From positions 1 through 64,000 of the forward strand of contig SKCR01021370.1 of NCBI GenBank assembly GCA_019454045.1: DNA of 64,000 nt. Reading direction: 5' to 3'. Positions 22,896 to 35,131 of the stretch are shown piece by piece. How positions within the stretch are numbered: the stretch's first letter is position 1; the number at the start of each line of letters is the position of its first letter. The position numbers and the translations under genes were made by a program. The notes beneath the pieces were generated by a model. The model was not told the DNA's origin. It ran no database searches and was given only the letters and a program-made list of their open reading frames with translations. Origin of the DNA: Zanthoxylum bungeanum (lineage: Eukaryota > Streptophyta > Magnoliopsida > Sapindales > Rutaceae).

Positions 22896-23035
22896 ATGTC
22901 CACGCGCCTCTCACGCACCACAGGAGTGGCTCACGCGCCTCCATGCGCCACCACGCGCCGGCCACGGACTCCCACTCGCCCTCACGCGCCCTCACACACC
23001 GGCCAGCCTCGGGTAACTTTCACGCGCGGACGACA
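22896..23035. repeat. GC-rich CACGCGCC repeats in the copia A leader
   Basis: The motif cacgcgcc and close variants (cacgcacc, catgcgcc) recur at least eight times in 140 bp, an island of high GC in an AT-rich element. ORFs through it are low-complexity artefacts. Confidence 0.7.
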
Positions 23036-23217
23036 TGTCATCCGTGAGATCTGTGTAAGTATGACATGTCGGTTCTATGTTAAAGACGCAGACGACTTGT
23101 CGTCTATCTTCTATCCGGATGACATGTCGGTTGAGCCCATTATTCGCGTACGACTTGTCGTACAATATTCAGACGACTTGTCGTCCTTTTTTCTAAAGAC
23201 CGGATGACATGTAGTAC
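23027..23217. repeat. Cluster of about seven 14-bp palindromes in the copia A leader
   Basis: Palindromic or near-palindromic words follow one another at roughly 20-40 bp spacing: gacgacatgtcatc, tatgacatgtcggt, gacgacttgtcgtc (twice), gatgacatgtcggt, tacgacttgtcgta and gatgacatgtagta. The shared core is gac-ATGTC or gac-TTGTC. They may be protein-binding sites or short hairpins in the RNA. They lie about 310-500 bp downstream of the 5' LTR in element orientation. Confidence 0.7.
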
Positions 23218-23514
23218 GGTTATTCTGGGAGTGTTTTTCTGGGTAAAAACAGATTCATCTAGCCAACTTCTAGGGTCCATATCCTTCTCAAATTTAATCC
23301 AAATTAAGCAAATGATATGCCAAATTGAAGATCTCATGACCTAGTTTTCAAAACATATTTGAACATGCGATTATCAATTTTCTACAGAGAGTTATGACGG
23401 CCCAAAGTTGGAAGAAAATCATTTTTGAAAAACAAAAACCAGAAATATTTTCAACATTTTTCAATGCATGTTCATGCAATTTTTGTGTAATCCAACTAGA
23501 ATACATGCATTTAA

Positions 23515-23526
23515 GCTCTGATACCA
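23515..23526 (-). other. Primer-binding site of copia A (tRNA-iMet type)
   Basis: On the minus strand TGGTATCAGAGC lies one base after the 5' LTR. This is the standard plant copia match to the 3' end of initiator tRNA-Met and proves the orientation. Confidence 0.9.
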
Positions 23527-23527
23527 A

Positions 23528-24182
23528 TGTTAGGAAACATAATCCCTAATATATTTACATGTTTGTCCTCTTAGGATCTAACCATACATGTATTACTAGT
23601 CCTAGATTTATTTACATGCTAATTGAAATAAATCTATACTAACCACAACACAATTGCATACCTTTTAAGCTTGTAGAGACCTTTTAATCAAACTTAATTG
23701 ATTGCTTAACTCAATAAGAAAATGGTCTTATTTATAGGAGGGAAATCAAGTCACTATTAGCTCACATGCATGGATTACTATTAATCCTTGATTACTATTT
23801 AATCACATGCATTGATTACTATGTAATCACATATATTTGGATGCATAATGACTTTCTCTAACCCTTCCAAAAATGTTACCATCATGGGTGTACCATTTGT
23901 TCCCCATTTAACATTTTACTAATTGTTATCACTTAACAACTCTTGTTGTTACTTAATTATTTGATTAACAACTCTTGTTGTTTACTTAGTAATGAAATCA
24001 TTACTAATTGTTGTTATTTAACAACACCACATAATTAACTTAATAATTTCCAACATGAAATTATTACTAATTGTTGTTATTTAACAACACCAAATAATTA
24101 ACTTAATAATTTCCAAATGAAATTATTACTAATTGTTGTTATTTAACAACACCAAATAATTAACAACAATTAATTTCCAACA
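23528..24182 (-). repeat. 5' LTR of copia A
   Basis: 655 bp, in window orientation TGTTAGG...CCAACA. Target duplication gtata follows. The outer third holds a 62-bp tandem repeat (23993-24182) that the other LTR lacks. Confidence 0.9.
23993..24182. repeat. 62-bp tandem repeat, three copies, within the 5' LTR
   Basis: Units beginning tgaaatnattactaattgtt start at 23993, 24055 and 24117. Units one and two differ at few bases and the third has a changed end. As it is at the start of the LTR in element orientation, it would lie in U3 and could affect promoter strength. Confidence 0.85.
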
Positions 24183-24835
24183 GTATAAATATATGGATCT
24201 AACCTGTCAGAAGGTAAAAATGGCGACATACACTAAAGTGGATGAATTAAACCTCGAACACATTCAGGATAAGTCATTGGAGTGGTAAAAGACTCGCATC
24301 TCCTTGTATAGAGTCAATATTAAAATTATCATAATCTACATCAAACAGTACATTGTAACTTTCTGAGCTCGAGCTTCACAGTTGTGTTATATCAGTCAAT
24401 AATGTCAAGTTGTCAATGAGGACATCATAAAATATCAATGGATTATTCTAGAATGATGACCACTCTTCCTAGATCGGACGCGTGGATGCCACATTTACAC
24501 GACCTTCCATCGGTACCATAGGAAATATCGTCATAAATATACATATGTACATGTATTGCACGTGCTCTTGAGTTCATAAATTTAATAAATTTTACCATTT
24601 AATCATTATTAATTTCTACAGGTTCTGATGCAAGTAATTGTGTATCACAATGTAATCTAATATCGATCTTTACTGATATGAAATATTCATAATAACTAAT
24701 CCTTATAACTTCATACACACTCTTGCAGTACACTACAAGTATGTAAAAGATTATACTTCTACCATTTACATACTTTGCCACTGCTATTGGCTTTCTTCTC
24801 CCACGAACCACAAGTATATATTTTAATCGCAACAA
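24183..24835 (-). pseudogene. MULE transposase pseudogene, N-terminal piece
   Basis: Minus-strand ORF at 24835-24599 reads ILVVRGRRKPIAVAKYVNG, then SVYEVIRISYYEYFISVKID and LLASEPVEINND. This matches the N-terminal dimer-like domain of plant MULE transposases (pattern KVYEVIGI...YFISVKF...PVEI.DD). Downstream to 24183 the frame is broken. The copia A insertion separates it from the piece at 15686-16160. Confidence 0.65.
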
Positions 24836-25819
24836 CTGAATTATCTATTATGTCTATGTAAACATTGCATTTTTATGCATATCGAGATGACGAGTCTCTT
24901 ACGGGGACACTCTCTGAAAGTTGGAGAAATTACAAGGATGAATGTCAGAAAGGAAATAAATTCCAACAAATATAGCCAAAAAACCAACCTGACATCACCT
25001 ATGTTCGGCCTACATTCTATCTAAACCATAATATTCGGCTGGACATGATCTGAAAACCATACATCCTGCCGGACATAACATAACTGTCAGTGAACGAGTA
25101 TAATGTCAATTACTGAAGTTAAGGAACCTGATTACGCTCGACCAGACATATAATTCAAATCTTATATCCGGTCGAACATGTATGGAGCTGGCAATAATTA
25201 TGCATATCTTCAGTTACTGGAATCATGAGCTTGATTACGTCCAACCGGATATACATCCCAAATCCTAAATCCGATCGGACGTGGTTCGAGCTGCAAGTGA
25301 CATAGTAGATTGGCAATCTATGAAGAAATGGGAGGGGATTATGTCCCCTCATTCCATTCCTAACCCCTCTCATTTTCTATATAAAAATATGGGTTGAAAA
25401 CAATCTTGGAATGAGATTTTTTAAAGTGAAAAATGCTGATAACCATCACTTATTGGCACGTACCCTTGGTAATATGTTGCCTTCATTCGATATCCGATAC
25501 TCACACTGGCTTTCATCTAGAAATGGTACGTCTTAATTTTGCCCATTTAGATATTCCTAAATATTTTCTAAGCCCATCCCAAAATAACCGTGATTACTAA
25601 GGGTCTGATCTGTCATTTTCAGACAATGGCACGATCTCCATATTAGGCTTAGTCACTTTTGTAAATGGGCAGTCTTTATCTTTTAATGATGGAACGAAAC
25701 CAAAGTAGCCAAGTTTTACCTTTAGCATAGGAAAGAATGAACTTATGTACTCCCCGTTGGAAACGACAATGAACAAGATAGCAGAATAACTATAAAAACT
25801 AGACAACACCATTGCTAAC
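24836..25819 (+). other. Possible LTR or leader of a truncated Ty3/gypsy element
   Basis: No gene. A TATA-like sequence (tctatataaaaatatggg, 25376-25393) and repeated words such as tccggtcgaac/gaccggat suggest LTR-type DNA leading to the gag fragment that starts at 25820. Neither an LTR end nor a primer site could be fixed. Confidence 0.3.
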
Positions 25820-26901
25820 ATGGAAGCAATCCACACAACGCCTCGAACGGTGGGGGCTAAAACTAGTGAAAGGAGACAAGATGGGTTTGAAAATAGATTA
25901 GTGAAAGAGACTCTTGTGTTAGATGATGATGATATGGATGAATATGCCGCTAAGAAGTCGGCCTAATCCCAAACTGATGCTGAGCTCCAATGGTTGAAAG
26001 ATAAAATGAAGACGGTTGCCCAGAAAATAAAAGACAAGTATAAAGACTTGTTGGACTATAATGTAATGGCATTTAAGGAAAAATTACCTTCGCAGTTCAA
26101 ACTATCGAAAATGATAAAGTTCAATGGGAATAGAGATCCAAAGGTTCATCTCCATCAGTATATATCATTGATGAGTTTGACTGGACTGTCTCAATGCTAA
26201 ATGTAGAAATATTTGGGATGTCGCTGGAGGGAGCACAAGTAGTATGGTACCACAATTTAGACAAGAAAGTGAAGGAAGATTGGAGGGCGCTAGCTGAAGC
26301 GTTCCTAAATCAATATGTGACTGATATGGATATTGACCTTTCACTTCATGACTTGGAAAATACGAAGCAAAATCCTGAAGAAATTTTTAAAGAATACGTT
26401 GACCGTTGGAGAAGCCAGCTGTTGAGGATGCAAATAAGGCCATCGAAAAATGACCATATCAAAATGATCATCAAAGAGACCAAGCCTTCAATCTACAACA
26501 AGTTAAGGAGGATGACCTCCATGATCTCTGATTTCTGGCAGTTGAAAGAGACTCTCATGGACATAGAAGAGGAGGAAGCGGAGAACAAGCAGCTCTATAG
26601 CCAATGACTATATAGGAAGAATAATGGATGAAGATTATGAAACGAAGCAGTGGAAGTTAATATTGTCCAGAAACAACACTTCTCCAACTTGGGAAGGCTA
26701 ATTTATTGGATAAGCTTGAGAAATAAGGACTATTGGGACCACTAGAGCCGAAGCTCATGCCAGATCTAATGCCAGCCAAGCTTAACCCAAACCTATACGG
26801 CCATTTCCACCATTTCCCAGGGTATGAAATAGACAGATGTGTACAGTTCAAGCACAAGATCCAAAATATGATTGACGTCGACAATATTAATGATCCTGAA
26901 T
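25820..26901 (+). pseudogene. Ty3/gypsy gag fragment
   Basis: Starts MEAIHTTPRTVGAKTSERRQ, then a TAA at about 25965, then KFNGNRDPKVHLHQYISLM, a frameshift near 26195, the gag core GMSLEGAQVVWYHNLDKKVK...WRALAEAFLNQYV, an FKEYVDRWRSQ segment and, after another break near 26607, LMPAKLNPNLYGHFHHFPGY and a final TAG at 26899-26901. The pattern KxDGxxDPxxHL...GxAxxWxxxL is the gypsy gag domain. No protease or RT follows, so it is a truncated or gag-only non-autonomous element. Confidence 0.75.
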
Positions 26902-27949
26902 AGTACCACACCTAGGCATGATTTTCATATTTTCATCTTTTACATCATGTAATGACTCTCTCTTTTCTATGTTCAATGATGACATAAAGTTTATTTTTCC
27001 AAATATTTTTCCATCTCCTGATAAAAAAATGAGCATGTCCAAATTTTGAAAGAAACCATGACTTTGAAACCACTAGTAGAATGCTATCCAAAATTGCACA
27101 CTAAAACTAAAACTTGGGATTTCAAAGCACTTATAAAGAGACTATGCTGGCAAAACTTGTAGGGATAGTCAAGACACTTGACACTCATTTGATTCTTTTC
27201 CGAAGCTAAGGATAAAATGACACTAGATTAAGAATATGACGTAAAAAATGAGAGAAAATAAAGAGAGAAAAATGATGAATCCCATAAAAAAACTACTCCG
27301 CTGTTGAATTATTTAGTAACCAGGAGTATCGTGAACCCCACCAGTACTGCTGCGTCAAACGATGACTCAAATATGAAGTATGCAAAGAACCTTGAGTTGG
27401 TGGAATTGTCGAGTAACCAGGGGCTCGCATCAGAAATATACATTCTTTGCATCAAAAGATAATTTGATGACTTAAGGAAGTTTGAGATGAACCTTACATA
27501 AGATAAACATTTGTGAAATTCTAAAGTCCTGTTGATCCTTAACTAAGTGTTAGATTACCTTAGCAGAAGAAAAGATAAAATGAACTAAAGTGTAAACCAA
27601 TCTGAGTAGCAAAAAATTCTTGGTAAGAGAACCACACACATGCAGAGAAACATTTGAAAGGTGAAACCTTTGTTGGATTTGAATTTTGAATTTGGACAAT
27701 GCTTAAACTTTGAAAGAGATGGGATCTCGAGAAAACTTTTGAGAACATACAAAAAGTCATTACATGATAAAAAGAATTTGGAAAGCAAAGTCGATGATTT
27801 GGGAATCCCGAGGGATAGTCTAGGCAAAAAATGAGACAAAGTCTTACGATACATCCAAAGAAAAGCATCGCTACTCATGCACCCTCACAAGCCAAAGAAC
27901 TGGCATGCAGTTAGAGATAATTTGAAAACATACATACATACGCACATGT
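26902..27949 (+). other. Non-coding purine-rich DNA after the gypsy gag fragment
   Basis: No coding sequence recognised. It and 29970-30300 were contiguous before the solo LTR inserted. The phrase taactgggggcaacttctgc near 30150 could be a worn purine tract. Confidence 0.4.
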
Positions 27950-29964
27950 TGTTGGACAAAATGACCCATAGCGTCACTATTTGCACAGATCATTGTGTTG
28001 CTGTAGCAAATTAACTATGTAATAAAGAAATTGCACTCTCATCATTTGTGATTAGATCACCATAGATATATAAATGAAGAGAGGTCCCTATGATTAGTTC
28101 CTGGATTGAGATGATATGAGACAGTATCAGTCCACGAAGGATTAATCATTGAATATCCCTAGCCGAAGTATTATCGAGACTGGACATCGATAATGCGGAA
28201 TAGGCTAGTATTGCACTTGTGTGCGTTGTGAGGACACAACGGCATAGTTCTCATATATATAAGTGTTGGATACTTATGCAAGTGCGATAGGAGGTCGTGT
28301 TTCACCGATGGTACGGGAAACAGCTTCGCTCTGGATAGCCCCTCGGAATCCCATTGGTATTATGAATATGTGTCTATGGGAGGCCGAAATCAAGGTAGGT
28401 GTGTATAGTCTTAACCTGAGACTTACATCGCTAATGCTTACGACAATCGATATATTTTAGTTGAGGTCGTCTAGGACTGTAACTAGTTCTGTGTACGCCA
28501 ATGCCGGGTATATTGAGAATCGTAGTGTATTGGATGTGATGTCAAGACGGAAGTATCACTCCAGTCATAGTGGAGATGATGTCACGCAGGATACGGTATT
28601 AGTGCTCTTAAGAGATGCGCATCCAATTGTGATATTATGACCAGGTCATGAATATCCGATTATAGAGACTAGTTACCAGATATCCGATATGTGTTTCGGA
28701 CGGGGCAGACACTTATCCAGCCCCAGCCCTAGCACGTGATTATCCGATACTGGGCCGATATGCACATACATTAGTATACTACGCTTGATACAGATCTTAA
28801 TATTCTTTAATGAATATGTCCGGAGAATTAGGTAGACTTGGTGCTTTGCTAGGAGTCGACCTTGTCTCGTAAATCGGTAGAACGTAGTACTTGGTACGTA
28901 CGTGATTCGGATACTCCGACGACCGTATTTACTGCCAGATTATCCGGGGATCTCATGGGTCGCTTCCCGATAATCCACCGATGACGCACAACTCGTACTC
29001 TTGAATAATCTGGGATTATAATAGAAGAGAGAGAAAATTAATCTAGGATTAATAACGGAGATATTTTATCCGGGATAAAATGTCGTCTAAAGAGAGAGAA
29101 CGATTAATTTGGAATTAATCGATGAATTAATATATTCGATATATTAAACGAAATTAGATTTCGACGCGGAATTAAAATTAGATTTTAATTCGGGCAAACG
29201 AGTTAATTTAGAATTAATTCGTTAGCGACGTAAATAATAATTTCGCTAGGCGCAATTATTTATTTAAATTCGATTTAATTAACGTCGCGACGTAAGCTCG
29301 GTATTTCGGAAATATCGAACCCGATCGCGTGAGTGCACGTGGGCCCACTTTCATTTGGAAACGTGTGGGGCCCACATGACACATGTCATTCTAATGCTTT
29401 GCATGTAGATTGTGTACATTGCACTCAATGTCATTGCATGGAGTTTGAGTGTTTGACACTCTAAGCCATTGCATGTTTTGTGTCATAATTTTATTATTAA
29501 TTTAATAAAATTATGGCATAAATATAAATTGATTTTTGGTAAATCATTTTTTGACAACAAACAATTCCATCTCTCTCAAACTCTCTCTTCTCCTCACGCC
29601 AAAACACATTCTGCTCACTGTTTTTGACTTGTTTTGGGCGTGACTTTAGGGGAGCAAGAGTGGTTTCTCATGGTGAGAAATCAAGTGCTAGCACACTTAC
29701 AAGTCTTGCGAAGGTGGTAGGGAGGTTCAACCATGAGGCGGGACTCATCCGATGGAGTTTGGAGCTTCGTTTTGAGACCCGAAACTGCCAAGACAGTGAG
29801 CATGGACTGCTGCAGTGGGCTTACAAAGGCAGTGCGTTTTTGGGCATGATTCATCTTCAAATCGACATAACCGATCAATGTAAGTATTCCGCTATCTTCG
29901 TTGGTGTATTCACGCATGATTTCATGTCTTGATTTGATCTTGGGACCTTAGATTTTTACCAACA
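27950..29964 (+). mobile_element. Solo LTR, copia-like, 2.0 kb
   Basis: Begins TGTTGGACAAAATG and ends TTTTTACCAACA, with target duplication catgt at 27945-27949 and 29965-29969. No internal coding region, primer site or purine tract is attached. The middle part (about 29100-29300) has stepped AATTAAAATTAGATTTTAATTC-type words that resemble the arms of the palindrome at 61845-63121. A 102-residue ORF at 29624-29932 is within the LTR and not considered a gene. Confidence 0.85.
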
Positions 29965-29969
29965 CATGT

Positions 29970-30299
29970 ATACACGTATACACGCATACATACAAATATC
30001 ATTTCTTTTGTAGAAAATTTGAACAAATGCTCAGTCAAAGTCAATAGTTGAATCCTTCAAGACACGGAGCAACCAAAGTGAGAAGGACAAGATATGAGGG
30101 TGAAGCTTGCCTAAGAAAGAATACTGGGGATAAGTCCCGCCAGAATATAGTAACTGGGGGCAACTTCTGCTGACCAACGACAAAAGAAGCAGACTTTGGA
30201 AAGTCTTGGGATCAAGAAAATGTTTGGAATAGAAGCATACTTTTGGATACCTTGAGGCAAAACAAAAAGAGGTCCTCAAATAATAGAGGAATTTTAGAA
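29970..30299. other. Non-coding DNA right of the solo LTR
   Basis: Continuation of the sequence before 27945. No gene seen. Confidence 0.4.
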
Positions 30300-30462
30300 A
30301 TGATTTGGAACACTGATGGGTTTGGAACGCTAATGGATTTGGAATACCGATAGATTTGGAACACCGATTAGTTTGGAACACTGACGGATTTGGAACACCG
30401 ATAAGTTTAGAACATAAATGGATTTAGAATACTGATGGATTTGGAACACCAATGGGTTTGTA
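30300..30462. repeat. 18-bp minisatellite, about nine copies
   Basis: Variants of gatttggaacaccgatag (gatgggtttggaacactgat and similar) repeat head to tail. The array abuts the point where the integrase of the chromovirus remnant breaks off. Confidence 0.85.
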
Positions 30463-31500
30463 AATATGGCACTTTATCTGATATAATCAACAATGGTACA
30501 CTATGTAGCTGCATAATTTGCTCCACATACATTTTTTCTAGCCTCTCCGGTCTCCATGTAACATGAATTGGTAGAAAATTGGCAGATTTAGACAATCGAT
30601 CCACCATCACCCATATTGGATCATAACCCTTCTGTTTCATCGACAGTCCTACCAAAAAATCCATCGTAATTTTTTCCCATGGCCACTAAGGTATATGTAG
30701 AGGTTGGAGTAATTCAACTAGATGTTGATGTTCTATTTTAACCTGTTGACAAACTAAACATCGAGACATAAATTGTGAAATCTCTCTCTTCATTCCCCGC
30801 CACTAATATATCTTCTTCAGATTTTGATACATCTTGGTGCTCCCATGATGAATATTATACGGAGCATAGTGAGCCTCATCCAAGATCTCCTATTTAAGCG
30901 CTCATGTATGTGGTACCACCATTCTGTCACCAAAAAGTAATACGCATCTTAACTCAGTCTAAATATAGTATTCTAATTCTTTGTAATCTTTGCTCTCCAC
31001 TTTCCACATTGATCATCCAGTGTAGTAGTTGATTTCTCCTTCGGAGTTTAGAAGCTCCTCTCACAATCATCAGTCCATATAAACAATACCTTCTTTCTCA
31101 TCAGCCGAGTCATCGGAGTAATAATAATAGAAAATCCCTGAATAAAGTGTCGGCAGTAGCCTACAAATCCCAGGAAACTCTGAATATCTATCATTGTTCT
31201 CAGTCTCTCCCATTTCAGAACTGCTTCGACCTTTTGTGGATTTACATAAATACATTCTTCTGAGATAATGTGCCCCCAAAAATACCACTCTATCCAAGTA
31301 AAATTCGCATTTAGAGAACTTGACATAAATTTGCTCCATCCTCAAAGTCTCCAATACTAATAGAAGATGTTGCTCATGATCTACCCGAGAAGGTGAATAC
31401 ACAAAGATGTCATTAATATACACTACGACGAACTTATCCTGATACAGTATCACCACTATCTTGTACCTCTTGCTATTTCATGGCAAAGACTCATCCCCTA
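30463..31500 (-). pseudogene. RT and integrase remnant of element C
   Basis: From high to low coordinate: RT core with VVYINDIFVYS where YIDD is expected (one catalytic aspartate changed), VDHEQHLLLVLETLR, KCEFYLDRVVFLGHIIS in a shifted frame, SFLGFVGYCRHFI; then the integrase zinc region, WPWEKITMDFLVGL, GYDPIWVMVDRLSKSANFLP and LLIISDK. The frame breaks off before the catalytic glutamate. Stops and frameshifts are frequent. The MDFxxGLP and VDRLxKxAHF blocks are typical of chromovirus integrase. Confidence 0.8.
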
Positions 31501-31549
31501 TCAGCATTAGTTATAATATGTGCCTGAAGTGTCTGTCCTCTACCACCAT
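31500..31549 (-). pseudogene. gag 3' end of element C, beyond the nested solo LTR
   Basis: Minus strand reads GRGQTLQAHIITNADRG, continuing the gag-protease linker that stops at 33639. The bases accat (31545-31549) are the target duplication of the solo LTR. Confidence 0.6.
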
Positions 31550-33633
31550 TATCACACATCTCCCCTTAGGTAGGGTAGGGGTGAGACCGAGACGCTTAAT
31601 GGATAGAGTTTCCCTATAAAATGGACTAATCGTCCAAATACAAAAGTAAAATCTAAACTGAAAAAGATCATCAAATATATAGGATCTTCATGATCCAACT
31701 CAAAAAGAACATCCATGATAAAATATAAATACTTCAAGTATCAAATATAGGCTCAATGCCTATAACCAAATAACAATCCATACAAGGAAGACATATATAA
31801 AACCTTAATCCCAAAACATAATAAAGAAACTCTACTGTTCACACAACCTTTCTCTACTGGCAGAAAATGTTGATAAAACAGCAGATGACAAAAGGAAGAT
31901 CTACTAATCTGCTTAACCTGTAAAATTTAAAGGAATGGGTAAGCTTACGCTTAGCGCAATGGATCACAGCTTAGTGTCGTTGATAAACAAGTAACAAGGC
32001 GGATCGATTAAGTCTTTCATAATATAAATAAATACATAAAGCTATAAACTAATATATATATAAAAATTTACTTGAAATCATAAATCTCATTCTGCACAAG
32101 AATAATCTGTAAAAATAAAGTTGTTCATTCATCTATATGCACACTCGTGACAATACGGCAAAACTGGCAACATGAGGCATCCCCACGGAAATAACCGGCA
32201 TCCGGAGCAAAATTGGCAATATGAGACCTCGTCTCACGGAAAATCATCTGGCACGTATAAATACACGGAGTGTATCCTAGCATAAAAATCATTTCTAAAA
32301 TACATGTTCATATATCTCAAAATCGTGCAAATTTCTCATATATTACAAACTCGTGATTTTAACATAATCAATATTTGATCCATTCTTTCATAGCAAAATA
32401 TAAACTTTCTAAAACTAAATCATTTTATGCATTACCTTGAGAATTCATTTAAGAAAACATACATACTATATACTTTGGAAAACATCAATGTTACAAGCTT
32501 ATCCACGCACCTGGTGAGCTGACTACAAAGAAAGGAAACTATACAGCAGAACTGTCTCTGCCAACGGTATCACGATCACCTAAATAGACAAAAGAATTTA
32601 CGATAAGGAACATAATCCTAACTAGAATAGATGAAAGAATATGCAAGAAACGTGACTCAGTCGCTCTCGTAATCCTAACGAAATTTCGGCAAAGTCCCAT
32701 CTATAATATGGACTTCCATTATACAATCTATAATCATCAACTTACATTCATATTCTATTCACAACATACACTTCCACAATTCAACTCAACATCACTAGCC
32801 CAATCTCGGGCTTACAATAGCTTCCCGCACACAATCTTACTCGACCATATTCTTCGATTAAATTCTTCATTCACTTCCAATCACAGGGCAATCATTTATA
32901 TGGTCTAAGCATGTAAATTAATCATACTTTAAATTTATTTATGTTTCGAAACACATAACATGCATAAATCAAATATAACGATTAATTATACGAAAATCAA
33001 GATTCGAAGGTCCGTTACTACTCAGAATGGTCGGGAAAGCATGGAGGGAGACTCGGGAAGTCGGTAAGAACACATTGTCCGGCACGTGAGAGCCACGCGC
33101 CGTACTTCCAGGCCATGCGTGGGCCTCACGCACAGGCCGAAATCTAAATTTTTCGACAATCAAGCATTAGTCTCCTCCTCCCGATTCCAATGCCGCTTAC
33201 AGTTCGTAAATCGGGATTCCGAATCAATGGAAAATCAAGAAAAACCATAAAAGGTTCCTTATCGAAAAATCTATTAAAATAGGAAGTTTCCCGAGATGAG
33301 ACCACCGTCAAAATGATCCTCTAGTCGAGATCTACGTTTCCCCTAAAATATCTACTCGAGATCGGCTCGGTATCGGACGGATCAGGGCCAATACTCTCTC
33401 TTTTCTCTCGTTCTCTCTCTCTCTCTTATTCTCACGAAAAAGTTATTGGAAAAAGAGGAAAAATGGTTGTAAAATTTTATATACTACATGGCAATTATCA
33501 TTTGCCTTCCTCAACTTATCCTTTTAATCATTTTAAATTCTAACTTTTGCAACTACAATAATTTAGTCCTTAAATTTCCATACACCAAAATTAATAAATT
33601 AAATATGCGAATAAATAAATTCGGGGTGTTACA
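31550..33633 (-). mobile_element. Solo gypsy LTR nested in element C
   Basis: On the minus strand it starts TGTAACACCCCG (window end cggggtgttaca at 33633). The other end is tatcacacatct at 31550, one base away from the expected TG. Target duplication accat lies at 31545-31549 and 33634-33638. Removing it makes the gag reading YG-GRGQT continuous. Orientation is inferred from the GC-rich part near the right end. Confidence 0.75.
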
Positions 33634-35041
33634 ACCATATATTAAAATCGAAGTCTCTATGCCTCTGATCTGTGTGAAACCCGAGCCCCATCCATGGCTA
33701 CCAATGGAATATGTCCCTCTATCAAAATCGCTACCAGTGGGGCACTCACTAGTCAAATGTCCAAAATAATGACATTCAAAACACTTCTTTATGTATGCTG
33801 ATATGTCCATTCTGATCATAGTTAAAGCACCGATGTAGGCTATTAGGTTGAGATGCTACACTCGCTGCACTCTGATCAACAGATGGTATTGTGCCTCTAC
33901 TATGACCCTACTCAGTCTGACTTTCATAGAACTGTCCTATAAAAGGTGCACTTTGAGTGCCTCTGGGTGGTATCTTCTTATGACTCTGCTACGAGAAATA
34001 TGATATGTTATTGGATTTACTCTATCTCTCCTCAGAGATTTCATCTCGTCTTCTCTTTCCGGCCTCTTGAAAAATTGCTATGTTCACTCTCTCAATTTTG
34101 ATGTCACTGTCTGCAATCATAGCCATGTTAGCCAGTACGGTATATGATAGCTTCCCTAAAATTGAGATCTTCGATCTAATATCACGTCTCAGTCCTCCAT
34201 TGAATTTCTTGTATTTGTCTTGCTCTCATCGTATTAACTATGGATAATATCGAGATAAGGAAATCATGTGCCTCTCATACTCCATCACTGTCTTTGTTGG
34301 TCCCTTGAATATTATTCTTACTCCGATAGGCATAAGGGAAGTATTTCTCATTGAAGGCTCTCTCGAACATATCCCACGTGATATACTGAGGTCTTCTAGG
34401 TCCAACAACTCTCTAATAATCTGGTGATCTCAGTCAATCCGTATGTACAGTCTCAGTATGCCTCCACCCGGTCTCAGTTTCACCTTTCATCGTAAAAATA
34501 ACAAACTTAACATTCTCTTGATCGGTTAAATCTAACACACTGAATATATGCTCGATGTCATCCTTCATCTTCTCTACATCGAGGGGATCAACCGTATCAT
34601 GAAACTGAGAAGGTCTCAAATTAAGAAACTAGTCTAACTTGCTCGTATTACCACTACTGCTTGAAGGTACATTGGCCGCTGGCCCTCTGGTAACCATCTA
34701 TGCAACTACGTCGATAAACCTCCCCAACACATATTCTAAATATGTGGCTGTAGGGGGAACTGAAGAAGGTGCGACATGGGTCATATTAGGTATAGTCGTT
34801 GGAATAGAGTCAGGTACAGCTACAAGAATAACGGTGGGGGCAGCTGTTGGAACTACAAGAGGTCTATGTCCGAAACCTTTGTTACCCTCAATAATCGGCG
34901 GAACACCAAATGAAGCTACATCCGGTTCAGGATTTACAGGCTGAGTGTGAGGTCACTCAATATGAATACCCGACATTCTCACATATTGAATAGTTCTCCC
35001 TCTCCCACGTTGAGTGCCAGTACCACGGCCAGGTCCAGACA
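33634..35041 (-). pseudogene. gag of element C, broken
   Basis: Starts at ATG 35041 (MSGPGRGTGTQRGRGR). It contains several stops, then a gag core with DPLDVEKMKDDIEHIFSVLD and ENVKFVIFTMKGETE...W, and a zinc knuckle CFECHYFGHLTSECP near 33770. It stops at SILIYG where the solo LTR is inserted. The order and motifs fit plant chromovirus gag. Confidence 0.78.
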
Positions 35042-35115
35042 TTTTCCCATATACACAAAACTACTATTCTAATACCCTCATCTAATGCAACGTGTCTATA
35101 TAATCTAAAACTTAA

Positions 35116-35127
35116 GCTCTGATACCA
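35116..35127 (-). other. Primer-binding site of element C
   Basis: TGGTATCAGAGC on the minus strand, four bases after the LTR end ...GTGACA. It is the initiator-tRNA-Met type. Confidence 0.8.
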
Positions 35128-35131
35128 AATA

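Larger units (their letters stand above)
16161..24182 (-). mobile_element. Ty1/copia retrotransposon A, reverse orientation
   Basis: An 8.0-kb insertion with target duplication gtata at 16156-16160 and 24183-24187. Right LTR 23528-24182 is the 5' LTR, followed inward by a tRNA-iMet-type primer site. A leader of about 1.75 kb with an extra ORF comes next, then one gag-pol frame with two stop codons, then about 1 kb of 3' sequence and a truncated 3' LTR (16161-16572). Because the outer target duplication is intact, the loss of LTR and purine tract happened after, or during, integration. It is inserted into the MULE transposase gene. Confidence 0.9.

Noticed and set aside
29624..29932. 102-residue ORF as a host gene
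   Set aside because: It lies wholly inside a solo LTR bounded by the catgt duplication and has no recognisable domain.
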